DNA from: Rhyacichthys aspro
Lineage: Eukaryota > Chordata > Actinopteri > Gobiiformes > Rhyacichthyidae
Reading direction: 5' to 3'
Length of the DNA stretch: 64,000 nucleotides
Assembly (NCBI GenBank): GCA_036850595.1
Contig: CM072152.1
Span: 20,597,179-20,661,178, forward strand
In this document: positions 24,001-35,127 of the stretch, in pieces
How the letters are laid out: each line of letters opens with the position of its first letter
Numbering within the stretch: position 1 is the first letter of the stretch
Translations under genes and position numbers: made by a program
Notes under the pieces: model-generated
Told to the model about the DNA's origin: nothing
What the model saw: only the letters and a program-made list of their open reading frames with translations
Database searches by the model: none

Positions 24001-26770
24001 TCAGGATGTCCCACACCAGTGCCATGGCTTTGGGTGAACACTGATACCAGGCACCAATGAGATGCCATTTCTCAAGTTTATTTTAACCCAGAGTCTTAGT
24101 TCAGTCACTCTGACGACTCTGTGGATGTCCAGAAACAGGGAACGATGATGGGTCAAAACCAAGAGTCACGCCGAGTTGCACAAGCGAGTGGGCGGAGCAT
24201 GTCTACACCTGGACACGTCCAGGACAGCCCCCAGGGGTAAATAAAAGAACTGGTCTATTCATTCATGAAGCCTCTCTTCACTCCAACCAAAAGCAACACA
24301 CTGATCTACTGATATCTCTGTGCTCATAGCTTTTAATTCATGTAATAGAATGTTGATTTGATTTTTAACACGTCTCCCTGGTTTTGTTTGTCAGTTTTTA
24401 AACCAGTTGTGCACCAGGCTTGGAAAAATGAAAGCTTATTTTCCAGTTAAATCCAGTTAAATGTTTTTGCCTTAAAAACCCAAGTATTGTTATGAGCTTT
24501 TTCAAAAAGTGAATGTTTTTGCCACTGAGGCATTACATACACTGGTTCAAGGTTAAGACTGAGTTATGACACAGTGAAAAGTACATCACTGTTTATTGTT
24601 AAGTCAATTCATTTAACGTTTAAAGAAGTCAGTCATGTAGTGCTGTTTAAAAGTATAGTCTGTGAAGAGAGACAACCCAGCACTATTGTGCATGATGTTT
24701 CTTCTCAAGCTTGACCTTGTCTGTATAATAGACAAAATAGACATATTGCTATAATTCAAACTTTGAAAAGGTGACCAAATGAGTCATGCCTTAAAGTTTG
24801 TCATGGCAACAGGATACAGCAAGGACATAAATAAAATGGAGAGCTTTGTTGTGCTGTGATGCAGGCTGAAGAGCATATATTATACTGATTTACAGCAGGC
24901 TTCAGGACAAACATGTCTATGATAAAAAAGTATACTTTATCAGAAAATATCACAGGGACGTCTCTCTTTGTAAAAGCTGATCTCTGTCATACATCCACTG
25001 TCCAGGTAAAGTGTGGATACACTGAAAGGAAACTACACATCTGAATAGGTTTTGTCCTTCAGTGAACTTGTCTATATCTATAATAGAGCAGTAAGAGCCT
25101 TTGTGCACTGAAGACACATCTGTGGTGAAAAAACTCTGTCCCATAGGACTACAATACTTATCTTAGATATATACAGTAGAATATAACATACATATTTTCA
25201 TTTAATTTTAATTAAGTTTTGTTGTAGCTTCAGATGATTTGTATTTTTATACACTTTAAGATGAGCAATACTCTGTGACTTTTATTGGGGCTGTAGTAAG
25301 TATAAATAATGGATTTAACTTTTAATCTGACGCAAACAGATCTATATTCGACATTAACAATATTAGACTCAGCCAACCACCACTGAACCGCAGCAGTGAG
25401 TTCTTAAAAAATAAGTTAGAGTGGTTTTCATTAACTAAATACAGAAACTTTTAGCAGGTTTTCCAATAATGTGAGGCTGAAGCAAGAAAGTCCTGCTTCA
25501 CACAAATGCTGAACTTGAAAGCTTTGGGTCCGTCTGAGGTTTTTCAACACTAATTTGAATTCTGAACCTTGCTCTGCTCTCCAGCACTGTTTTAAGGCCA
25601 TTGTTGTTTATTTCCTCGCTGGTGGCCATAGTGTCTCAGGAGTCCACGAGTCTTTGTGGTTGGAAACTAAAGTCTGTCCACCGTAGGTGTTTATTATTTT
25701 TTGGAAGTTTTCTGATGGTTTTAGAAGAAGTGCAATGTCGAAGGCTTTCCCTGTGGTCAGTTCACTGTTTGCATGAACCTAAATGTCTGTGAGCTTACAT
25801 GGGTTAAATGTCCCATCATGTCTTAAAGCACCCTTTGTCCTTTAAATGTATCCTCACTGCTGAACTATAATGCTCTATAATATTATGGCTCTGATGTAAA
25901 CCTCTGTAAATGGTCTGTATCTCAGTGTGCTGCTCTTTAAATTATTTTCATTCAGTGCAGTTTTGGCTGAGAGGAGCTACAAGCTTCAGGTTTTGATGGC
26001 TGCGCTCCTCTCGTGGCTGTGCACGGTGCCCTGTGGAGAAGAAGGTGCACGTCTGGATTGTGGAGTGTTGCCAGTGTCAGGACTTTTATATCTTGCATGA
26101 AAAAGGCAAAATAGTATGAATCTTTCAGTTCACCTGTGGCTGTGAAATAATGCTATTGCTTTAGTAAGACTCTGCCAAGATTTATAAAAAGAATCAAATT
26201 ATTTATTTAAAGTGACCATGTTTAAAAATGCATTTAATGGTTGCTCGAGGCTTGCCTTGGAGACGATTGAGACTTCCAGTAAACATTAATGGCAGGAGAT
26301 TCTCAGAACTGACTCCAACAAGTGCTTTCTGAACAACTCAACAGTTTCTACTGAAAACCTTTCGCCAACCTCTTTACCACAAGATGATTTTATTTCTATG
26401 TTCAGCCTACAAGCCCTGCTAATTCTTTTACGTCAGAAAATGCTGTTTATTTAATTGAATTCTAACAAGCCAATAGATTTGTCATTATAGCATTAGCTAA
26501 ATATAGAGGTGAGTCAAGCACTCTCAACCTGATTATGGATGTCAGGGATTTACAGGATGAAGGAGCAACACTCCAGACAGAAACAACTATATTTCAGACC
26601 CTTTTTGCATTTTGTTACACTGTTGTGAGACAATCATTAGTGTCATTGGCTTGATGGACCATTCTTTATTGTTTTTATGGATTATAAAAGTTAATTATGA
26701 AGGCAAGCCTTAGCAATAGCCTCTAATTTTAAATGTCTTAATCTTCAACGCTGTAATTGAATAGCATTAG
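21086..26770. other. Intronic sequence, no gene seen
   Basis: Mostly single-copy AT-rich DNA. A possible repeat fragment with TTGGTTCGAACCAAA and CAGGTGTGAAAGCACC is at about 21990-22030, and a related GGTTTGAACCAAACAAG occurs near 40536. A GC-richer block at 23640-24000 and a promoter-like patch at 24190-24290 are discussed in the findings. No exon found. Confidence 0.5.
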
Positions 26771-26835
26771 ATTAGATTTACACTTTATTGGTATTACGCA
26801 ATCAAGTATGAGGCGATGAAATGCATCTAGATTGT
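26771..26835 (-). repeat. Degraded LINE 3' tail (L2-like), antisense
   Basis: The sequence ATTTACACTTTATTGG and, after AAGTATGAGGCGATGAAATGC, the downstream bases match the pattern of teleost LINE 3' ends in reverse (TTTACTTTATTGTCATTG then ACAACGAAATTGC). Only the tail is present. Assignment is by pattern memory, so moderate. Confidence 0.45.
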
Positions 26836-29351
26836 ACTGTTAGATGTATGCACAGAGACAATATACCTGACCTAAGATGAATACAGGATTGAACATTGAT
26901 AAATGATTGTTGTTTTTGTTTTGTGCTAATAATTGGCCACTGAAGTTGAGGGATTTTGAAAGAGTGCTTGCTTTTGAAGTTATTGTAATATTATGAACAA
27001 ACAGAGATGGGATCATCATTAAAAGTACTTAAAGAGAGACCTTTATGTTGATTTAGATTATTTTGTGTTTGATGCCCATGTACATAGTTAGCCTTATACT
27101 ATTTTGAAGACAGTACAGAGTTGATCTGAGTACATGCACGGGGCAACAGTTTACACACACACTGCTGAAATTGTCCTTTTTGGTTCAGCCTGCCACAGCC
27201 AAAGAAACGCAGACCATACTTTGTGCATAACCAAATCACTAAGTGCAGTGGGTGACAGTTGAGCTCATAGTGTACTGTACTCTTCAGTTCAGCTTGCTTT
27301 GGCCAATAAAGACCCTATTTTCTCTGCCTTCAGCTGCCGTCTCGTATTTATCCGACACAGCAGGCTGCCGAGCATTTGGCTTGACATCTGAGGCACACTT
27401 TGTGAGCCATCAGTGAACTGCACAGCCCTCCTTTATGCATATGCATTTTCAGCAAGTTTGTAAAAATTCACAAGTGAGAAGATATCAGTGTGCCTTATCT
27501 TGTATCCAACAAGCTTTAGAAATGTTTCATCAAATTGTCATAGTTTATGTTGCAGTATACACCTCCATTTTGAATCTGTGCTCTGAAAAAACATCCAGGG
27601 ACGAGGCATTAAGATGGTAACAAAAATGAAAGAAAATAAATGGCAGGTTGTAGGAAAGAGATTCTCAGAAAAAGCCGACCAAAAGCCTGACCTTTACTGC
27701 TGTATTTGATGAATGCAGTTGTAAATTGTAGAATGATGAATATTTTACAGGCTCACTTTACCGCTGTGTATTTAGATGCTAAGACTCTGCACAGATCCAC
27801 AGCAATTAGCGCGCTCATTATTCACATTAATGTTTAAATGAATTTACGAGTCTTTGTTTAATGCCTCATATTTTGTTAATGGTGAGAGCCAATGTCAAAG
27901 AGCAGTTTGAGTCTGCAGCTGAATATTTAATGTGACACAATGATCAGAGGCTGTTGAGGAGAAAATAAGAAGTACAGCCACGGCAAAGTTTAAAACCTTT
28001 TATTCTTCTTCACAGTGAGCCTACAAAGACCATCTTCAATTTCCTGCCTTAAATTATTAAAACAATGTGCAGATACAAAAACCAGAAGCGAGACTTGAGA
28101 AAATCGATAGTGGCAATCATCGTGGATATGGGGTGGCAGCTGTGAGAAAAACAAATCTATGCAATCTCCTCAAGACTTCCATATGAAATCGACAAAGAGT
28201 AATTCGCATGTGCAAACTAAATCAGAGGACTGCTCTATAAACCTAAAGCTAAGGCTGAGAGTGGGCTCTTTATATGTGCCCTTTACCAAAACCAAGGGCC
28301 ATCAAATTATACAAAAGCTTCAGCTCCAATCTGGCTCTTTAATTAGGGGCCACTCAGAAAATGCAAATCCACAGCAGTGTCCAAAAAGGCCAGTCAAGGG
28401 TGCACTGAGGTAAAATGAGACCAGTTTAATGATCCTGAAAGAATAAGACTATTATATAACCTGAACCTTTGGATTCTGGAATAAGCGCAAATGAATGGTT
28501 AATTAACAATAACACAGTTTTACCACAAGATATTTTGTATATTCAAATATAAATTACATTAACAGTATAATATATGAATAACTTAAATTTTAGTGCCTTT
28601 TATAACACCATATATGAATAAGTCTGGGTTTGTAAGAGTTGTGTGAAATAAATTACAAAGATAAAAACAAAAAGAGGAATGATCAGGTGAAGATACAAGA
28701 GCATAATTGCTTCTGGTGAGATCTGAGAGATTTAGAAGCAGAAAAGCTTTGTAATTTTCACCAAAAGATGACTCATCTGAAATAGCTATTATCATCTTTT
28801 GGACAAAATTTAATGTTGAAACAAAATAAAAGTTTAAAGAACGAATGTGTTTGATGTGTGACATTTTCAAAAGTATTTCGTTATGAAAATGTGAGACTAC
28901 CAGCGTAGGATTCAAGCTGTTGGAGGTCACAGAGCTCCTTAATTCCACAGTTATTGAGCTACAAATGCCACTAAACCTAATATAATACATTTTCAACTCT
29001 TCTACTATCAGCAGACGTGTTTACTTCTACTCTCGTCCTTGCTGTTTAAATGGGACACATGCAGACAGTTGAGAGTGGAACACATTATATAAAATGTACT
29101 AAAAACTGTGGAAACATGTTTATAAAACACAATCAGGACAAAGGCAATAAAGTACAGAACCAAAGACAGATGTGGCACTTGACGAATTGAGGGAAACTGT
29201 GACATCATGGATCCTTTAACGGGCACCAAATAACTTTTAGCCCAAACAAATATATTGTCAGAATCATTTTGATGGTTCTTACACATGAGATCTGTAGAGT
29301 CATTTTGATCTCACTGACACAGACCCCTCAGCTGGACAGAACGGGACCCTA
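26836..29351. other. Intronic sequence with candidate conserved elements
   Basis: No exon found; the 137-codon minus-strand frame at 28583-28996 has no family features. Blocks at about 27780-27960 and 28100-28420 are non-repetitive and less AT-rich. The second contains TTAATTAG (28339-28346) and the octamer ATGCAAAT (28361-28368), typical of homeodomain and POU sites. That these are enhancers is inference only. Confidence 0.45.
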
Positions 29352-29466
29352 GCAGTCATAATTGTACAAAATACACTAAAATGACCCTACTGTTACAGAA
29401 AACATGCCACTTGGATAGTCTCTACTTGCTGTCCGCAAATATGGCACCGCTCTCGTAACATCTGGT
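29352..29466 (+). repeat. Dispersed repeat family B, copy 2
   Basis: Shares ACAAAATACACTAAAATGACC, AAACATG, CTTGGATAGTCTCTACTTG and GTCCGCAAATATGGCACCGC followed by TCGTAACA with copy 1 at 3012-3212. The CTTCCAAACTTGC segment of copy 1 is missing here. Confidence 0.6.
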
Positions 29467-32400
29467 AAATGGAGAACAAATGTGTTTGATATGAAGACTG
29501 CTAGGAACCAACTTGTGTGACATTACGAAGGCATTTCCCTGTTATGATTATAATAAACCCCATTCATTTGCATTTAAACCTGTTGAGTAATGACAATGGT
29601 GGTGATGTCTGTTACATGTTATTGTTGGCTCCTGGACAGTTGAGGGATTATAATGTAACTCTTATGAGATCCAATCTGCCTCTCAAAGCAGGAATGATGC
29701 TATCCATTATTTCGATGCTGTTTGAATACAACCTATTGGCAGTTTACCCTGTTTACTTGGTTGGCTCTTCTCTCTTCTTTACCCACGATTTATTCTTTAC
29801 ATACATTTCATAGACTACATCCACATCAGTCATTTGTTATTGCTGCATAAACAGTGAGTAACAGAACCTTGAGTACAGACACAGCTCTGTTTATATCACT
29901 TTCATACCATAGCATCGCTTGCATTTCATCATCCGTATATACTGTATATATAACTGTGTGCAGAATATGATGAAATAAAGGTTGATACAACGCCTTCAAA
30001 TCAAATGAGCATAAACCCCAAAATATGACAAAATGAGACCTGCAGGGCTGTGTTATTTTTAGACTTGAGTATTGACAGGCTCGACAGTTCAAAGTGACTG
30101 AGTAAAAGTGCAACTGAAATCATCTAAAAGAGCTGCAATCTGTGCTCTCCACTGCATTGGGTTTTACTGCTTTGATATGTCTTTTCTAGGTTTTTACAAA
30201 CAGGTTCAGTCTGGACAGGGGTATAACTGTAGCGCACAGCCTGCAATAAAAGCCACCCTCCAGAGCTGCCGCGAAGACATGCCATTTAGTCGCCCCTGCA
30301 GCCAGTGCTGGGGCAGGACTCGGCCGCCTGTGGGAGAATTATATCGCTGCTCTTCAGCCTGACATTTGAAATGAAATCTAAATGGATTTAATGAAATTGC
30401 TCGGCCCAATTTAATAGAATAGAAACCAATATTTGTCAAAAACTCTGATGCTCGCAGAAATAGGAATAAGACGAGCAAACGTGACTTTGTGAAAAAAAAA
30501 AATAAAATGATTTGAAGTGGATTAGCCAGGGTGCTTTAGTCAGTTCTAATGCAAAAATATGGTGGTTTTTGATTTGGTTAAAACACTGCTTTTCTTTTTT
30601 AAAGCAACTGCTAAACCTTACAATCTGCAGTACATCCACCACTCTTCTTCTTTCTCTTTCTCTCCAATGACTGTAAAAAAGGTTCTTTAATGATTAAATA
30701 TTATGTGCAGACACCAATGTCTCACTGGCATTGCTCCTATTAATAAAGACCAACATAATGAAGAACTTAAATTCAACGGCATGCTGTTCCTTCGATTGGG
30801 GCTTTAGTGGAAAAACATGACAAATATCCTTCACACTTCTGCAGAAATTCAAACACATGGCCTTTGTCTGTTGCTGTCATTTTCACTTATGTTGTTTGTT
30901 GGCAAAATACGACATTTAGTACCAAGTCATCAAGGTATCAAATTACTACTTAACACTGCATAATCTTGCTCTGTGACCTACAATCAAAGAGATGTCATCA
31001 TGAGTTTTTTTCAGCTCGATAAAATACAAAGCTCTTTTCTGGTATTTTGGTCTTTGTATTGTTTCCACCTAACATATAACTTGAGTGATAGTCTGATCTG
31101 ATCAAAAACAATGTTGATGTCATACGCACACATGTTCTATTCAACTTTTTATAATCCATAAATTAGCATATTAACTTCTTGGTATGTTTGCACCTTCCTA
31201 TTGACTTCCATTCAGATTTTTTTTCCTAATTGGGAAGCATTGCATGTACCAGAAAGGCAGAGACTTAGGCTTTCTTTACATTCGACTTCATGAAATGTAT
31301 CCTCAGATCCAATCTCTCAGGAAACATTTCAATTCAACTTTACAAATGCCCAATGGGAAATGAAATTGTCTGGCCTCTTCAAATAAATTAAAAAGCACAT
31401 GAATTGATTCATACTCCATCTTCCATAGACTGGTGTATTGTACCGTCTTATTGCAGTCGGGAAGAAGGAGTTCTTATGCTGTTCTGTCCTGCAGCTCACT
31501 CAGACGTCCACTTGCTGCTCTCTGTTGTTCAAAAGTCTACAAACTGATACCTGCTGTATATCAGACATTTAGCACATTCACACCTTGCACTAAGCCCAGT
31601 CTCATTAGATCCAATCACTTTAAGTGCCAGGTTTGAAGGGTGTCTCTGTGATAATTCAGTTTGTCTATAAATTAAGAGTTAGTTTTGCTGGCTGTGAATC
31701 TGTATAAAAATAGGATTTCTGAAATATTGCTGTAACAGGACTGACTTCTCACTCTTATGACGGCTGGCTGCAGAAACACTGAGCCTGAGGGAAAAGCTTT
31801 TTAGAAACTTTTTGTGAGAGGCAAAGCTGTGTTTTACGTCTCATACGGTATCAGTAAAGGACTGAAACACAAAAGGTAGACAATCCTGCTGGTGTGAGAA
31901 AAAAAAACGTGTAGCCTTAAGAGTCTGATTGGCTCATGGAGCTGTTGACTCACTTTGAGAGAGATGCACCCCGTTGACGTGGTTTTGAACAAAGCTGCTT
32001 TTATGACGGAGGACAACCATTTTGATTGGTTTTCAGAAAAAGGGCTTCTAGATGTTGTTTATGAGTTCATTCTTGCTATTTTTGCATTTCTATCTTGTTG
32101 TGTTCCAGCTCTGGCCAAAGCTTTACAAAATCTTCTGTGTCAATCTCCAAAATTACCCAATCCAGTATTCATTACTATACAATGAGTTAATGCGGCTGTA
32201 ATTTCACAGCAAACTTGTCTTTTTGTACCAGTTTAATTTGTTTCTCAGTTTTCTAACTTTAAAGTGCACTTCGCATGATAAAAAGCTATTTTTCCTCAAC
32301 CTTTAACCTTAACCTTTAAGACGGTTTTTAAAAAGCTCAGTTCATCTCATTTTGCTGTTGGACAATGAGGTCTGCTTCAGCCTTTTACTCAAAGTTCATG

Positions 32401-32679
32401 TGCAAATTGCAAATTAGATCTTTAAAAAACACTTCAATAAAATATTCAAAATGTTGTCAGGTGCTCTGTTTCAAGTCCTTTAATTAGGGGACAGATTATT
32501 GTTTGTAAAATAAGGATGATAGAATTGCCTTTAACACCAATACCTGGACTTTTTATATATAAATGCATTTGCTACTACTACATAAAATATGTCTGAATTT
32601 ATAAACAATTTACACGTTTTGGTGCTAACATGTAAGATTATATACAGAATCTGCATTTACTCAATGTTTTAAGCCTGGC
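29467..32679. other. Intronic sequence, no gene seen
   Basis: Single-copy DNA. A GC-richer non-repetitive block at 30200-30440 is a candidate conserved element. The stretch 31430-31510 (GGGAAGAAGGAGTTCTTATG) vaguely recalls a teleost LINE fragment, but too weakly to call. Confidence 0.45.
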
Positions 32680-33010
32680 AGCGATGGGTACTCAAGTAAA
32701 AGTGTGGTTACTTTAAAATGATATTAGTAAAGTAGGAGTAAAAGAAGAATGTGAGTAAGTAATAAATACTACTCACACAATGGCTTACTTTTAATTTATT
32801 GGGCAAATAAGTTGCGCAAACTCTACAACTTCTGCTTCTGCTGATTCTGCAAATAAGACTACTGCACTGTTCTTATGTTGGTTTGTTTCCAGAACTTCCT
32901 GCTGTGAGGCGACACTGCACCTTACCACCAATACCTCAAAATAAAACATTTTCTCCAAAATGTACTCAAATATTCACAGCAAATGTAGTTACTCCTGAGC
33001 TCTCCGGACT
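32680..33010. repeat. Possible teleost short DNA element (TACTCAAGTAAAAGT type)
   Basis: Begins near GGGTACTCAAGTAAAAGTG and continues with AGTAAAGTAGGAGTAAAAG; the right side has AATGTACTCAAATATTCACAGC and GTAGTTACTC. TACTCAAGTAAAAGTA runs are typical of a widespread non-autonomous element in teleosts. No clear target duplication was identified. Confidence 0.4.
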
Positions 33011-33807
33011 GAACAACAGACTGTAGGTCACTGCGACAGCAAAAGAAACTCACATAATCCACCTCTAACGTTAGATTTTATGGGCCCAGCCAGACTTTGT
33101 GTTGGTGGCCTGCTTTTAAAATGAACATCCACACTTTCATTTGCCAATATGGTTTAACAGCTGTAGTCATAACGCCACTTGTTGACTTGGCCTGCTTTTA
33201 TAAAAACCTAAACTGAAAGACAATAGAACTGTCTGTCTTCTTCTTCTTTAGGATTATCTTTCTTATGCTATCTTCCACTGTCAGATCCAAACAAACAAAC
33301 ATAAAACCTCAAAATGACTTCTCTATAAAGCTCTGAAGTCACAGGTTTATTTCTGCACAAGTCCTGAATATAAATGAAGGAGTTAAGAGTTCAGCACAAA
33401 CCCCAGAGGGCCATCTGTTTCATCGCTCACTACTTTTTCACCCGGATTTTTAGCTGAAAAAAGATACTTCATTGTTCCCACCACTTCTGGCACACAGGTT
33501 TTTTTTTTTTCTCCAAAAGCACAGCTGGGGGCGTCCAGCAGCAAATTCAGGTCAGACAGTCAGCTTACATCCGTCTGCTGCGACTGTAAACCAGCACACA
33601 TAAATCTGAACTGAGATTTCAAACACAGCCATTCGTCTTTGTCAAAGGAAGTAAATGAACAAACCTTTTTTACATTTTTATGAAAAGTATTGAGGCTGCA
33701 ATATGACCCATTTTCCATGTTGATCCACGAGCCGGAGACACAGTAACATGTTGAGATGTTGCTATTTCTATGGATATTTTTTATAGATCTTTTTTGTGTT
33801 TTTGTTA
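33011..33807. other. Intronic sequence, no gene seen
   Basis: No exon or recognised repeat. Two homopolymer T runs occur near 33500. Nothing else to report. Confidence 0.5.
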
Positions 33808-33940
33808 ACTATGTAAAATATTCACAGACGTCATTTGTTTATGGAGACTATCCAAGAGGGAAGTTTGGAAGAAAAAAAAACATGTCTTCTGGGTCGGTAG
33901 GGTTATTTTAGCTAATTTTGTACAAATGCAACTCTGCCAG
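33808..33940 (-). repeat. Dispersed repeat family B, copy 3 (inverted)
   Basis: The reverse complement reads TTTGTACAAAATTAGCTAAAA, CAGAAGACATG, CTTCCAAACTTCC, CTTGGATAGTCTCCA, AAACAAATGACGTC and TGTGAATATT, matching copy 1 in order. It ends about 50 bases before the hAT insertion. Confidence 0.6.
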
Positions 33941-33985
33941 TGTCCAGTGTATTGGTCTATTTCTGCTCCCTCTATTTGAGCAGTA

Positions 33986-33993
33986 AAGCACAT
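33986..33993 (+). repeat. Target-site duplication, left (AAGCACAT)
   Basis: Eight bases directly before the hAT element, identical to 35120-35127. An 8-bp duplication is the hallmark of hAT insertion. Confidence 0.9.
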
Positions 33994-35119
33994 TAGGCTG
34001 CAACTAACGATTATTTGGATAATCGATTAATCTGTCGATTTTTTTTTCCGATTAATCGATTAATAATCGGAAAGCGATGTGAAAGTGAATGTATGACGAC
34101 ATGATGGATTTAAAAGGCAATATTACAATTTTTTTTGCTCCAGTTAAGATTTTGAGATAACAATACAGTAATGTAGTATGTAGAAACATAAATGTGCACA
34201 CTTCTACACATTTGTGTTTCTATAGGTAAATCCATAAGTAGAAACACAAATGTGTGCCTAGAAGGGCGCCACACAAGGACTATAAGGACTATGATTTTAG
34301 GAGTGTATGTTAGCAGCTACATTCTCTAAATCCAAATTTGATTGTGGTATTAAATTATATTTGATTGTGTTAATGAATTCCAACATATCATAAGGTTCCA
34401 TCTAATAAATTTACCAAAAAAATAAATAAATAAGTTTATCTTAAATTACAAGCCCCCCCACCCCCCATTTATTCCTTCTTTCATCTGTTTTCAGGGATAT
34501 ACCACAGTTTGTGGATTAATATTCCTGGGCTGGATTTATTACACATTTAGAAGTGCAAAAGGGCAGTTTGTATCAGTTTTCTCAGCTGGTGGTTAATTAC
34601 GTTATAATTTTATGATATTAATAGAAAAAACTTAAATGTGTGGGGATTATTCTACTCACTTTCAGATGAGAATGTGAAGTGGTCCCGTTCTGTCTCCTGC
34701 TCCAGTTTAACCAGGCTTATGTTTGTTAAGTGCTCACGAAGCGAGTTAGTCCTGAGACACATTTCCAGAGTCCTGTGGTTTTATCTAAAGTACTTCCACA
34801 CTTTGCGTGACTCAAATAGATCTCTTCATTTACTGTTAACTTCGCAGTTTAGCGTTGGTCTCTGTCGTGTTTTGAAATGTACTCAAGTTTGTATCACGTG
34901 ACCGATACAACGCGCCTCATTGGCTGACTCTGCTTCTTGTGTTTTACTGGTGGATCACAAACATGTGGTGGCTCATTACTGCCCCCTTTTGGGAGATGGT
35001 ATAACTGCACATGATCCGTGTGTTTATAGTTGATACCATGAATTATACATGTACGACCGGCGCCGATTATTTTAATAATCGATTTTAATCGATTAAATTG
35101 ATTAGTTTTTGCAGCCCTA
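33994..35119. mobile_element. Complete non-autonomous hAT element, 1126 bp
   Basis: Left end TAGGCTGCAACTAACG and right end TTTTTGCAGCCCTA are inverted terminal repeats (TAGG-CTGCAA against TAGGGCTGCAA). Both ends are followed inward by many copies of ATCGATTAAT-like subterminal motifs, which typically bind the transposase. Perfect 8-bp duplications flank it. Inside is about 1 kb with no transposase frame; the 87-codon plus-strand frame at 34638-34901 has no hAT signature. Internal direct and inverted copies of GTAGAAACACAAATGTG lie at 34180-34258. It probably moved using the transposase of an autonomous relative. TAGGGCTGCAACTAACG ends are very common in fish genomes. Confidence 0.92.
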
Positions 35120-35127
35120 AAGCACAT
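35120..35127 (+). repeat. Target-site duplication, right (AAGCACAT)
   Basis: Identical to 33986-33993 and directly follows the right end of the hAT element. Confidence 0.9.

Noticed and set aside
28583..28996. 137-codon minus-strand frame
   Set aside because: No family features or compositional signal; likely chance.
31430..31510. Possible LINE fragment (GGGAAGAAGGAGTTCTTATG)
   Set aside because: Resemblance too weak and short to name a family.
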